Assembly: GCF_020509005.1 (NCBI RefSeq) | Contig: NC_063021.1 | Coordinates: forward strand, 1,240,001 to 1,304,000 | Origin: Fulvia fulva | Lineage: Eukaryota > Ascomycota > Dothideomycetes > Mycosphaerellales > Mycosphaerellaceae | Direction of reading: 5' to 3' | Length of the DNA: 64,000 bases | Shown: piece after piece, positions 12,712 to 23,941 of the stretch | Numbering within the stretch: the stretch's first letter is position 1 | How the letters are laid out: every line of letters begins with the position of its first letter | Notes under the pieces: generated by a model | The model's database searches: none | Seen by the model: the letters and a program-made list of their open reading frames with translations, nothing else | Told to the model about the DNA's origin: nothing | Position numbers and translations under genes: made by a program

Positions 12712-13966
12712 GACTCATCCATGCTGGTCTCCTGCTGGTCTTCTCGTGCTTCCTGCTGCTGGCTGCTATTTGGGATTGTGGTAAGGTTGAGCCTGCTTTG
12801 TGACGGGTCTCTTCCTGCAACCACAATTGATTTTGGTCTACCCATAGCAGGGTGGCCTTGGGCCTGTGTGGTCTCTTCTGTTCTGCCTCTTTTCAGAGGG
12901 TTGTAGACAGTCCTTAGGGGTTCTTGGGTGATTGTCCCTGTCTGGAATCTGATAGGGGTGTTGATCCTGGCTTCTCTTGCCCTCCTCTTTGCCTCAATCC
13001 TAGCTGTGCAGTCTTGGGACCAGGAAGGGTGTTTCTTTCCACAGCATGCACATCTGGCTTCACTCTTTGGGGCTGTGCAATTCTGTACTTTGTGGCTACC
13101 AGCACAGTGGGAACAAGTGTCCTTTTGGCTTGGGCATCTAGTAGAGATATGACCATACTGTTGGCACTTGAAGCATTGCAGTAGTCTGTGGGTGCTTCTA
13201 TGGATTTCTGTGTCCATTCTTTCACATTCCCAGAAGATGCCCTTGTCAAGCACGGTGTTTGCCTGTTCTGCAGTGCCTATCCAGAGCACTAGAGAAGACT
13301 CTCTCTTTGTGTCCTTTGTCTTTCTGTTGACCCATGCTGCTTTTGTGATCTGTAGCCCTGGGCATACAGCCTGGTTCTGGTCCTGCAGCCTCTTAAGGTC
13401 TCCTTCAATGTCAAACTTTGTGGTCATTCCATGGGCAATAACCATATTTTGTTGGTGTGAGACCTTAGCCGTCTTGCCTAGTTTGACTGTCCACTCCTTC
13501 TGTGTCTCTAGCCTCTTCCTGTCTTGCTCCTGTGCTGTGAACAGCTTAAGGACACCTCCCTTCTCTTTCCTGGCTCCAATGATGCCTTGTATCCCAATCT
13601 TCTGTATGATCTCCTTGCCTGACAGGCCCTCAATCTCTTTCTGCTCTTGCTGGTCGGAAATGTAGACCTTGATAGCTGTTTTCTGGGGGGAGGGTTTTGG
13701 GATGCAACTGCTGCCCAGGTTGGTTGGCTTAGTTTCTGGCCTTCCTGTGTCCTCTTCTTTGCTGCTGCTGCTACTGTCCTGTTAATGATCTGTCCTGTTT
13801 GGCTCCTTAGTGCCTTTAGCCCTCCAAGGAGCTCCAAAATCATCCCCTTAAGTGCTCTTTCTGGGTGCTCGCCATCTCCTGCCATTGCCATTGTTTCTGC
13901 CTTCCTGCAGACCTCCTTCCACTCGTTACTCTCCTGCTCCTGGTCGTTTCCTGCGATCGCTATCAT
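12708..13966 (-). pseudogene. LINE-A ORF1 (gag-like, CCHC zinc knuckles), one frameshift
   Basis: ORF1 of a LINE encodes the RNA-binding protein that forms the ribonucleoprotein particle. The frame from ATG 13966 (MIAIAGNDQEQ) runs to about 13690 and then shifts; the rest reads in a second frame ending with TGA at 12708-12710. The switch point is a G6 run on the plus strand (13685-13690, C6 in sense): adding one C restores a continuous protein. The downstream half has three cysteine/histidine motifs: CFKCQQYGHISTRC, CSHCAGSHKVQNC and CACCGKKHPSWSQDC. The stop overlaps the ORF2 start as ATGA (12708-12711), the usual LINE arrangement for reinitiation. The frameshift may be an inactivating one-base loss or, less likely, a programmed shift. 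Confidence 0.85.
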
Positions 13967-13975
13967 CGTGTCACT

Positions 13976-14932
13976 TATAACGTATAATAGACCTTCGGTA
14001 TAAGCTACGAGACTCTATAGTAATAGTATAAGCATCGTAAGCTAAATATACTAATAAGTATAGAACGATTGTACTACGGTACGAAGTCGGAGACCTAGTA
14101 CACCTTAGTATACGTAACTAGCGTACTAAGCGCCTATTAAAGAAGCTTAATTACCGCTATACTAGACTATACGTAGTTACTAAGGTGCTACTATACGACA
14201 CGTACCGTCTGGACCTCCCTTAATCCCTAAGCAACCTCTATAACGGCTTTTACGCCAACTTGCTAATGCCTAGATACGTACTAATACTAGGATAAGTATA
14301 GCTACCTCCGGCCCCGATCGAGGTAGAAGATAATAACGGAGACATAAACACGTATTAGCTTCTAGATATAGTACTTAACGTAAAGAGTACATTGCCGCTA
14401 GGCCTAGCGCTACGCGGTAGGAGGAAGGAACGAAGGTATAAATACCTTATATAATAGGTAGGTTATAGCGAGCCTACCTAGAAGCCCGCTAAGGAGTTAA
14501 GGGATACTACTACCGCCTCTATCGCGGACTTCTACTATAACTACCCTACGAAGGATAGGCTAGCTAACTTTACGCCGCTACTAGGGTAGATTCCTAATAA
14601 GGATATACCCGAAGACGTTATAATCGGCGAAGTAATAAACGCTTTAGCCGTAAACGCTTCGTTAATAGTTACGCCTAACCCGGTAACTATAGGTAGGCTA
14701 CGAAAGTTATTTACGTAGGTGCCTATAGCTCTTCCGGTAGTTATGTATTACGAACCTAGTACTAGTACTTATAATAGCCCGTAGGCGGCTACTTTAAGAA
14801 AGATGACCGTTAGTAGGTAAGTACCGGATATACGTTAATACGGTATAGAGGATAATATAGAGGATAACGCCGCGTTTGTAGCGGCTATACTACGAGCTTA
14901 AGGGACTAAGCGCGATTTTGAAGGGGGGGTAG
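13976..14932 (+). pseudogene. Chromovirus pol C-terminus (integrase tail and chromodomain), RIP-degraded
   Basis: After LINE-A the DNA is again CA/TG-poor and reads in the plus direction as the end of a Ty3/gypsy pol. It starts with an integrase C-terminal segment (YRLDLP then SLSNLYNGFYAN), followed about 14400-14580 by a chromodomain: RGRRKERRYKYLI then stop codons where W-type residues are expected, then VGYSEPT and IADFYYNYPTKDRL. The last motif matches IIDFYYNRPEL of the element at 840-5516, so the two are related. The upstream part of this element is not next to LINE-A on the left, so it was lost or lies elsewhere. Confidence 0.75.
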
Positions 14933-15130
14933 TATTACGGCCCTAGGCCTAGCGAATGTCTAGCTAGTACGTAGGTCACGTGACCGCGCGTACTAGCGTA
15001 GCACCTCGGCTTATATATAGCCTCGGCGTACCTCGCGCTCTTCTTTCCTACGTACCTAGCTACTTTATATTAACACGATTATAAACCGTTGTACCTACGG
15101 CTCTATAGGCGAAGCTCCCCTAAGATAACT
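14933..15130 (+). repeat. 3' LTR following the chromodomain remnant (approximate end)
   Basis: Directly after a G7 polypurine-like run (14923-14929) comes TATTACGGCCC, readable as a mutated TGTTACGGCCC LTR start. It holds a plausible promoter region (TATATATAG near 15013, then CGCGCTCTTCTTTCC). Its end is not defined; LINE-B coding sequence becomes recognisable after about 15230. Only one copy of this LTR is in the window. Confidence 0.45.
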
Positions 15131-15229
15131 AGTAGTAACTTATAGAGGACGTAAAAAGTAAATAAATTAACGATTAGCTCCTATACCGGTCTCTATAGGT
15201 AATGATTACTTAGCTACGTACGGCGCTTA

Positions 15230-17804
15230 TACTATCGTATTACCGAGGGCAATAAGAAATAAGGACGACGTCTTAGACGATTAGTAAAGCCACCCGGAAT
15301 TAACACCCCTATAGCTAGGTATCGGTCGCGGTCTCGATACTAGGCCCCCGCCTAACGTATAATATAGTTACGATCCGTATTATAGTAAAGGAAGACTAGG
15401 CCAAAGTTACGAAGCTATCGAATAAGGAGCTCGCCTAACAAATTAACTAACTAGGGGTAGTCGTAGTAAACTAATAGTCTAACGGTACTCTATAGATCTA
15501 TACTAGCTCTACTACTACTAGGAGGCACCTAGAGGCATAGCTATAGTAGGTATCTAAGGTTACGGTATTAGCGAAGGTCTTAACGAAGCAATTTACGATC
15601 CTAGTCTACGATATACCTAAGGAGTTCGACCTAACTAACTAAGGTCACCTACGTACTCTCTAAGAGGATAACCCGGTCACTCTTAACTCTCTAATCTAGA
15701 AGGCGACTTAGCTCTATAGGAAATAGCTAGAAGGTAAGAAGGCCTCGGCGCTAATAGTATAGCTATAAGACGCGAAAGCGGCGGATCTAGCGATAGAACA
15801 AGGCCTAATCTAGTAATATAGCCTTAAGATAGTAGAAAAGCACTCCTTATCCTTTCGTGTCCTCTAATACTTCAAATGCTAATAGTATAGACACCAAACC
15901 TATACGTATATAAATAAGCAGGCCTACTCGAACTTATAGGAGACTATATATCTAGGGACTATATATCGGCTACGAGACGGTACGCGAACTGTCCGGTACA
16001 CTACCTATCGTATAGCGCGGAATGCCTATAGCGGAAACTAGCGAAAAACAAGGCAATTACAAACAGAACCGTCGCCCTAAGATTCTACGGCGACCGTAAG
16101 GCTAGCCTATACCGGAACTAACTAGCGGCGGTCGGGTATAAGCGCCCTAGGGCCGAGAACGATATAAAGGATACGTAACCTAGGGCGTACGGGAGGCTAC
16201 GTACTCTACTAGCTACGGCGAGGGAATCTAACTAGGCCCGGCTCCCCTTTAGTATATAGCCGATAGGCGTAGACTAGGACGTATAAGGTAGTAGGACATA
16301 GGACGCTATAGAGGAAATAATTGTCGATACCGATAACTAGCCTCGATACGCTTAGTATTATCTAGTATAACGTTAACTATAGCAAGGATATAGTCTAGAA
16401 CCATTTCCTACACGAGGCGGACCCGTACGTCTACTACGTCCTAGTAATCTAGGAGCTATAGATTAACCCGTACTATAAGAGACTAACGACCTATAAGTTA
16501 CTAGGCTATATGACATGCCTACGAGGCGACGGTAGACCCCGTACGTACTTCTATATTAGTAAGGACATACTAGAATCCGACTAGGAGGTAGTATACTACG
16601 TAGATAAAGAAGGCGGGGGCGATATTACCTCCCTCTACGTAGGTAGTACCTAGATATATAACCTATATATATAACCGCTAGCCTCGAGGGCTAGCCGCGA
16701 CCTTAGGGTCTATAGACACCTAGACAGTACGCTTAAGAGACAAGGGTACTATATCGTAGTAGGAGACTTTAATATATACTATCCTTCCTAGGAAAGCCTT
16801 ATATAGCCGTACCCTATAGCCGATGAAGTAATCGACTTAATAGCGAGTAACGTAATTGCCCTTAATACCCCGAAGGACCTAGGTACCTAGAAGAGAGGGG
16901 GACTCTAAGGCACGATCGACCTCTCCTAGATCTTAGATAGCTACTACTATATAGTAACCTACTATAGGATCGAACATAAACTCGAGGCGTCGTTAGACTA
17001 TATACTAGTTAGGACCTCTATTACGATATAGATATAACGTATACTAGCGAGAACCCCTAAGCTAAACTAGGGAAAGGCCTACTAGGCTAATATCTAGGCG
17101 TACCTCGATAACTCCGAGAGGCTAGTCTAGATTACGCAGTAGTAATATAATAGTAAAGACGAGATAGACGAGGCAGTCTAAGGGTTAATAGACGAAATAG
17201 GAAAAGCGACCTTACTTTACGTTCCGCTTACCTAACTAACGATATAATCTAAACTATACTAGACGCCGAAGTATACTACGGTAGTAAGAGAAGTAAGGAG
17301 AGCCCGCCGGGTATAGACGAGTAGCTATAGCGAGGAGGCCTAGAACGTATATAGGGAGGTATACTAATAGAAGAAAGCTATAATACGGAGGGAGAAAGTA
17401 GTCGGCTAGAGGGCTATAGTAGAAGAAATCGCCGGTAAGCTAGCGAGGATATAGAAGCTAGCGAAATAGGCCCGATAGGACCCTATATAGGGCCCCTCCT
17501 TCTCTATCCTAGCGCTATAATCGCCTAGTAGCCCGGTTAGCGACCCTGAGGCTAAGGCGCGTCTACTAGCTAGCAAGTTCTTCCCGCCCCTAGTCGAGGC
17601 TAATCTAAGCGATATAAATAGCTCTACTCCCCTAGCCCCTAGTATCGCGGTCTAATAGGAGGTATCCGAGGGAGAAGTTGCCGCTATACTTAGGAAGTTA
17701 CCGGCGAAGAAAGCCCCGGGGCCGGATAGGATCCTAAACGAGCTACTAAAGAAGTGTAGAGATCAACTAGCCCTAGTAGTCGTAGCGATCTTTAACGCCT
17801 ACCT
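15230..17804 (+). pseudogene. LINE-B, 5' part: ORF1 zinc-knuckle protein and ORF2 endonuclease/RT start
   Basis: This stretch reads through many TAG stops as a second LINE family, related to LINE-A but clearly divergent. ORF1 (about 15300-16100) has a YDIPKEFDLTN segment and a cysteine motif region around 15870-15900. ORF2 from about 16365 shows the endonuclease marks VVGDFNIYYPSWES (about 16755) and TIDLSW, then the start of the reverse transcriptase with KKAPGPDRILNELLKKC (about 17710-17760). It stops inside ORF2 at 17804, where the chromovirus is inserted. Joining 17804 to 23946 (dropping one ACCT repeat) restores the same reading frame, ..NAYL-stop-TGYYP... Confidence 0.85.
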
Positions 17805-18247
17805 TGTTAGGGCGAGAGCCTAGCCTATAAGATGTAAGGGTGAAAGCGAGAATGTAGGTGCGAAGTGTAGATACAAAAGGGTATAGTATGATTGCTACAC
17901 AAAACAAAAGACGAAGAAAGCAAGAGAGGCCTAGGGAAGGCCAGATATTTATACGCGACCCTCGCGAGTGCGTGTCCCCGCATCAACAGGGCTAACCCGT
18001 GCGAAGCCGCGCTCAGCAGCTTTGCTCAAAACCTTATTCCAACCTGCCCTACGTTCCGAGTCTTCCACGTGCTTCAAAGTTTGGTAGAGGGGTGAATTTG
18101 GAGGGCTGGGTCCCGTAGTGAATGTTGCGGGGCATGTGATTCTTGGCGCTCACACACCAAGCTGGACTGTCACTTCTTGACGACTTCTGAGCGCTCTGAG
18201 GCTCTTCTGTCCCCACCTTCTGTACACTCTGTGGGGAGACCATGACA
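17805..18247 (-). repeat. LTR (3' LTR in element sense)
   Basis: 443 bp, TGTTAGGG..ATGACA, identical to the partner at 23499-23941 except for seven changes that I can see, all within its first 71 bases at the outer edge and all CA-to-TA or TG-to-TA. The mutated edge abuts the RIP-degraded LINE-B. The pol frame reads on into this LTR to a stop at 18049. Confidence 0.95.
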
Positions 18248-21200
18248 GTAGCCCCCCCGAACAAAGCTGAGTTCCTACGAAGCCGTAGTAGTTCCACATA
18301 TCGAGGATGTTCAGCTTCAGTACTAGGCCTAGGCCTGATGTTATAGTCGATACACCATTGGTAAGCCCCGTCGAAGAGCTCAGATTCGAAGAGCCTGCCG
18401 ATATTGACTTCTGGGCCGTCTGCGCGGGCGTGGTATTCTTCGATTGCTTGACGATTGAAGATGATATGTTGGATAGGTTCCTATGAGGTATCCCACTTAG
18501 GGCAACCTTGCTATTCGACTTTATACTTGATCGGCGGTAGTCCTTTAACGTCGTTAGGCTCTGCGCGGATTCCCCGGATCTTGCGGACGGCATAGTCGTC
18601 AGAAGGTAGGTTAATAGGCTCGTCGACTTCTACTTCATCGGGAGGACCTAGCATGTCTTGGTTTTGGTTCGGGAATGGGTCCTTAGCCGACGGCCGAAGG
18701 CGTACGGGATGGAAGACGTCGTGGATCTTCATGTTCGCAGGAAGAGCTAGACGGTAGGCGTGTAAACTGATACGCTCGGTGATCTCAAAAGGACCTAGGT
18801 TCTTCCAGTTCAGCTTCTTGGAGGGGCGGTCCGTCTTGATGTTCTTAGAGTTGAGGTAGACCATATCGCCTACTTGGTAGTCGGGAGCTGGCTGGCGACG
18901 ACGATTGGCTTGATCCTCGTAGATTGCTTGTGCGTACACCATCTCGTCGTGAACTTCTTTATAGATCTGTGAGAGCATAGTAGCGAACGCGTCTGCTGCT
19001 TGCTCGTTTGCGTCTTCGGTAGGCGGGAGAGGTTCTTCTAGTTCTATGCCTGTACGAGGGTGGTAACCTCTCGTAGTATAGAAGGGAGAGTAGCCAGTAG
19101 TCTCCGAGTCCCAGTTACGAGTAGCGAACTCCACCGTAGGGATATGCTAAGGCCAATCCTTCTGGTGGTAGTCGACGAAGCAACGAAGGACCTGCTCGAG
19201 GATAGCGTTCGTAATTTCGGTCTGGCCGTCGGTCTGTGGCTGAAAACTGGTCGAGAGGTTATGCTTGATGCCTAGGATAGCACATAGACGCTTCCAGAAG
19301 TGCGAGATGAACTGGGTGCCTCTGTCAGAGGTGATGCTATCCGGGAGGCCTTGAAAGCGCCAGACGAATTCGTAGAACAAGCGAGCAGTCTCCTTTGCGG
19401 TCATGCTCCAGCACGGGATTATGTACCGGTCCTTGGAGTGACGGTCCACGATCACTAGAAGGGCCTTTGCTTTCACGCCGCTAAAGGTCTTGCCGTGAGG
19501 AAGATCGGTGATAAAGTCTATAGTGATGTGCTTCCACGGACGATCAGGAGCCGGGAGAGGGTGCAAGAGACCGTAGGGACGGTGGCGGTTAGCTTTGGCT
19601 CTTCGGCAAGTAGCGCAGTTCAGCACGTAGCGGCGGACGTCCTTCCAGGAATGCGGCCACCAGTAACACCTAGCGAGGAGCTTGTGGGTCTTGGCTACGC
19701 CTGGGTGACCCCCAGAGGCGGAGTCGTGGATGATTTGAAGAATCTCAGCTCGGATATTAGAGCCTTCGGGCTGCGGTACGTAAAGCTTCTTACGGAAGTA
19801 GACGACACCTTCCTAGAGCTCGCACTCGGATAGCGAGAAGCCCGGGAATGTCCTCGCGCCAGATCCAAGGGCCTGAACTAACTCTTAGGCGTCTATATCG
19901 GCATCGTACGCTGTTCGTACTCGTGCCATAATGCCTTCGGGCTGCTCCTCATTATCAAACCCCTCAAAGTCTGATTCGGATGAGCCGTCGGTCGTTACTG
20001 AGCCCTCTTCATCGTCGTTCAAGTCCTTAGCGTCCGAGGCGTATTCTTCAGGCTCGGATTCATCGTCACTCTCGTCAAGGTAGGCAGGAGCGAGCACGAG
20101 AGTAGCAAAGGAAGCGGCGAGCGTAGGCTGGCCGTTCGATAGGTACTCTCGAAGCTCGGAAGAGAGGTTGTGCTCTTTAATGACTTGTTGCCCTGCGATT
20201 TGCCGGCCCCCTCTTCGATCAACTGGAGAGTCACTAGGGCGGCGGGTAAGGGCGTCGGCCATCGAGTTGGCCTTGCCGGGCGTGTACGAGATCACGAAGT
20301 TGAACCGGGAGAGGAACTCGCTCTAGCGGGCCTGGCGACGATTGAGCAGCTTGCTCTTCATAAAGTAGACGAGGTTCTTATAGTCGGAGCTTACTTGGAC
20401 GGGCATAGCAGAGCCTTCGAGCTCGGGGCGCCACTCTTCGAAAGCTTTGACGATGGCGAGAAGCTCCTTGTCGTAGATCTCGTAGTTACACTCCGTAGCG
20501 GTCATCTTCTTGGAGAGGAAGGCGACAGGTAACCAGGGGGATTCAGGCGAGCGGCGTTGTAGCAGGACACCGCCCACCACGCCGTCGGATGCGTCGGTCT
20601 CTACACGGGTCTCTAGTTCGAAATCGAAGTGCCGTAGAAGCGGGTTCTTAACAAACTTCGCTTTGAGCAAGTCAAAAGCCTCCTGGCATTCGTCGGTCCA
20701 GGCGAACTTCTCACCCTTGCGCGTAAGCTTCGTCAAAGGGCGTACCACGCCCGAAAATGCGTAGATGAAGCGGCGGTAGAAGTTGGCAAAGCCTAGGAAA
20801 CCCTGGACCTCTTTGACGTTCGTAGGAGCATCCCATTCGACGATAGCGTCGATCTTCTCTTGGTCCATCTTGATGCCGTCTGCGGTAATGATCAAACTAA
20901 GGAACTTGACTTCGGTCTTCTCAAACTCGCACTTGTCGATGTCGAGCTGCAAGCCGGCGTCTGCGAGCTTCTGAAGGACCTTACAGACGTGCTCGCGGTG
21001 CTCCTCCTTGGTCTCGCTGTAGACTAGGATGTCGTCGATGTAGGCAGTGCAGAACTGATCGAGGAACTCCTGAAGGATGTCGTTAATGAAGTTCTGGAAG
21101 GTACTAGGCCCGTTACAAACGCCGAAGGGCATAACGAGCGACTCGAACAGCCCGTAGCGAGTACGGAAGGCTGTGAGATACTCGTGTCCTTCTGCCATTC

Positions 21201-22248
21201 GTAACTTGTTGAACGCAGCGATGACATCGAGCTTGGTGAAGTACTTGGCCTTAGAGAGGCGCTCGAGCGTCTCCTGAATCAACGGTATTGGGTAGCGGTT
21301 CTTCTTTGTAACAGCGTTCAAGCCTCGGTAGTCTACGCAGAAGCGTAGACTACCGCCGGGCTTCTTGACGAACATGACGGGACTGCTAGCGCTGGAACGG
21401 CTCGCTCGAATGAACCCCTTCTTTAGGTTCTCTTCGAGGTATCTCTTGAGGACGATAAGCTCTTCTCGGGACATAGAATATAACGGTCCGAACGGTGTCT
21501 CTACACCTTCTTCTAGCTCAATCTTGTGGTCGTGAGGGCGATGAGGAGGCAGCTCGTCTGCGGCTTTAGCATCGAATACGTGGAGGATGTGGTGTGCCTA
21601 AGGAGGGACCTTCGTAGCAGGGTCGGTAGGTGTACGCTTCTTGTCGAGCTTCTCGAGGGCGATGTCGATATCGCGGAGAGAGGCGGCGAAGACTTGAGCT
21701 TTGGGCTGCTTAGCAGCAGTGGTGAAGGCAGCGGCGTTCACCTAGAAGATCTTGGTATACTTAGGACCGCGCTGAGGCGGCGGAGAAGGCGGAGGTGCCG
21801 GAGGAACTTCTGGAGGGAAGCTGACAGTAAGGGAAGTCCAGTCGATGATAGGTCGGTGTCGTCTGAACCAGGGGAGGCCGAGGATAAACTTCTGATGCGG
21901 TAGGGACGTAAGGAAGCTAGTGATCGACATACGCTTGCCTCCGAGGGTGATTGACGTGTGTACAACATGAGTAATCTTACCAGTGGTAGTCTCCGTGCCG
22001 TCAAAGAGTTCAAGGGTGCGAGGGTACTTCAGTTCCTAGGGTTCGAGGTTGAGAGAGGTCGCGAGTTTATAGTCCATAAAAGACTCGCCTAGTGCGCCAG
22101 TGTCCATGAGAGTGAGATTGGAAGAAGAGAGTTTCTTTGAGCCGATATTTACATTCGTGACGAACGGTTTGCAAGCGTGGTCCTTGCCCGTCTCGTCGTA
22201 CAGGTCTAGCTGTGCTGTATTGATCCTCAACTTCTTTCCTCTCTTCAC
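18248..22248 (-). pseudogene. Chromovirus pol: PR-RT-RNase H-integrase-chromodomain, broken by TAG codons
   Basis: One continuous frame holds, in order: protease-like region (LTLMDTGALGESFMDY, about 22100-22150, with the DTGA active site; FILGLPWFRRHRPIIDW at about 21850); reverse transcriptase 21474-20700 ([11 protein letters not shown], active site YIDDIL at about 21035); RNase H about 20670-20330 ([26 protein letters not shown]); integrase with a HHCC finger (about 19580-19740) and DDE core (TIDFITDL, TSDRGTQF, TDGQTE); and a chromodomain about 18470-18620 (YAVRKIRGIR, then IKYKVE-stop-QGCPKWDTS-stop-EPI). I count about nine in-frame TAG codons. The two in the chromodomain replace tryptophans of the aromatic cage or core. 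The frame runs on into the LTR to 18049. Confidence 0.93.
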
Positions 22249-22249
22249 T

Positions 22250-23480
22250 TTCGGTAAACGTTGTTCTTGGTCTTCATCGCGTCGATGAGGAAGACCTAGG
22301 CTTTTTCCTGCTCAGCGGGAGCAGCAGGAGCAGGCTCGATAGCGCCGACAGCGCCGCGAACCGGGTTGCGGGCGTTACGGGCAGCGAGCTGCGGACAGTT
22401 GGCTGCGATGTGGCCTGGACCGCCGCAGTAGGTGCAGAGTCCGGCCTGGCGACGGCGAAGCTTCTCTTCGGGAGTGAGCTTACCGTTGACGAGGCCCTGG
22501 ACTCGAGGGACGGCGGCACCAGCGCTGAGATCCATAGCGTCACCTACAGAGACGGGAGGGAGAGCCGTAGGAGCGGCGGCGCCTAGTGGAGCAGCGAAGT
22601 GGCTTCCGGGACCACGAGGCTGACGACCTTGAGAACGGGAAGCGAGGAGAGAGGCGGTGTGTTTCATGTTAGAGTCGAGGCGCTGGTAGGTCTCGACGAG
22701 CTCACGGAAGCTTATAGCACCGACGTCCTTGTCCTCGAGGGCTCGAAGAAGCTCTGCTGACAAACCACGGCGGAGAGTGCTCTTCTTGGTCTCTTCGTTG
22801 TAGCCGGTGAACCCGATGTCGCGGTTAAAGGCCGCGAGGTACTCGGCGAAGCTCCTGTTCTTCTAGAGGAGGTTGTGGATGGCGTTCTGGGCGGTGGCTC
22901 TACGGTCTGGATCACCAAAGGCAGCACGGAGGTCCTGCATCAAGGTGAGGACGTCCGGGCAGCCGATAGTCTGCGTAGCGTTGTCGATGTAGTGTTGTAC
23001 CTGAGCCGCGGCGTCTCCCCGAAGGAGGGAGAAGACGTACGTGACTTTGTCCTTCTCTTGCGGAAAGTGGTCGGCATTAGCCAACAGCTTGATGGTGAGC
23101 TGTGTCTCAAATGCCTCAAACTTGCTCTTGTTACCGTCGAACTCGTCTGGGTCGTTGACCTTCTTGGAGAAGTGCTGGCGGCGGTTGTCGTCGGCGTGCG
23201 GGGCGAGGTTCTAGAAGGTGTTCACAATACCTTGAAGGTATGTTGCTTGGTTGTTTGCTTGCTCGACCTGCTGGGCGGTCTCGCGGAAAGAGGAGACGGT
23301 GCGGTTGATGAGAGCGTAGGCGGTGTCGGGGTTGGCGTTTGCCTAGGCACCGAAGGCAGCGGCGTTCGAGAAGGGGATGTCAGTCCACTTACTGAAGTGG
23401 AATGGAGTGTCTTGGTTGTCGAGGTTGACACCTCTATCGGTGGCGTGGTCACCTATGAGGATGACTCGAGTGGTTGACGG
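22250..23480 (-). pseudogene. Chromovirus gag, broken by TAG codons
   Basis: In one minus-strand frame the gag protein can be followed from near the 5' LTR to about 22250. The capsid-like part includes HFSKKVNDPDEFDGNK and FSLLRGDAAAQVQHYID (about 22960-23160), and there is a CCHC zinc knuckle CTYCGGPGHIAANC at about 22395-22440. In-frame TAG codons occur at about 23343, 23213, 22863 and 22297; each would be CAG or TGG before one RIP-type transition. Gag and pol are in different frames, so the original element would have needed a frameshift or a separate start near 22250-22300. The exact gag start is unclear. Confidence 0.88.
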
Positions 23481-23498
23481 TTTGTTGGTCTTTTGTGA

Positions 23499-23941
23499 TG
23501 TCAGGGCGAGAGCCTGGCCTGTGAGATGCAAGGGTGAAAGCGAGAATGTAGGTGCGAAGTGCAGATGCAAAAGGGTATAGTATGATTGCTACACAAAACA
23601 AAAGACGAAGAAAGCAAGAGAGGCCTAGGGAAGGCCAGATATTTATACGCGACCCTCGCGAGTGCGTGTCCCCGCATCAACAGGGCTAACCCGTGCGAAG
23701 CCGCGCTCAGCAGCTTTGCTCAAAACCTTATTCCAACCTGCCCTACGTTCCGAGTCTTCCACGTGCTTCAAAGTTTGGTAGAGGGGTGAATTTGGAGGGC
23801 TGGGTCCCGTAGTGAATGTTGCGGGGCATGTGATTCTTGGCGCTCACACACCAAGCTGGACTGTCACTTCTTGACGACTTCTGAGCGCTCTGAGGCTCTT
23901 CTGTCCCCACCTTCTGTACACTCTGTGGGGAGACCATGACA
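23499..23941 (-). repeat. LTR (5' LTR in element sense)
   Basis: 443 bp, TGTCAGGGCG..CCATGACA, with perfect TGT..ACA ends. It should hold the promoter of the element; in minus sense a TATAAATA box is present (the plus strand shows TATTTATA at 23639-23646). Sequence just inside the element (23478-23498, plus strand) would be the primer-binding region, but I could not match it to a tRNA. Confidence 0.93.

Larger units (their letters stand above)
9121..13975 (-). mobile_element. Nearly intact non-LTR retrotransposon (LINE-A, Tad1-like), copy 1
   Basis: A 4.85 kb island of normal CA/TG content sits abruptly inside RIP-mutated DNA. On the minus strand it encodes ORF1 (zinc knuckles) and ORF2 (endonuclease plus reverse transcriptase), then about 200 bp of 3' untranslated sequence and a tail of five (CTAT)-type repeats at 9121-9140. 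The layout fits the Tad1-type LINEs common in filamentous ascomycetes (family assignment is inference). The 5' end lies just past the ORF1 start at about 13975, where CA/TG depletion resumes. I could not find a clear target-site duplication. The 1.8 kb 3' part is almost identical to copy 2 at 27244-29053. Two small lesions (a frameshift and one stop) disable it. Confidence 0.92.
17805..23941 (-). mobile_element. Complete Ty3/gypsy chromovirus with 443 bp LTRs
   Basis: A full-length 6,137 bp element lies between matching LTRs (17805-18247 and 23499-23941) and is flanked by ACCT on both sides (17801-17804 and 23942-23945), which I take as a 4 bp target duplication. It is inserted in ORF2 of LINE-B. 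On the minus strand the order is 5' LTR, gag, protease, reverse transcriptase, RNase H, integrase, chromodomain and polypurine tract (G7-type run next to 18248), then 3' LTR. Chromodomain-bearing Ty3 elements (chromoviruses) are known to target heterochromatin. RIP is mild here: frames are intact except for scattered TAG codons. The element is young compared with its host LINE. Confidence 0.95.

Noticed and set aside
9302..13700. Numerous plus-strand open frames of 70-190 codons across LINE-A
   Set aside because: They are antisense shadows of the LINE ORFs: hydrophobic, no family motifs, and repeated identically in the truncated copy.
17892..18095. Identical 67-codon frames in the LTRs (also 23586-23789)
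   Set aside because: They are identical because the LTRs are duplicates. No known LTR-coded protein fits, and the frame runs off as noise in the solo LTR.
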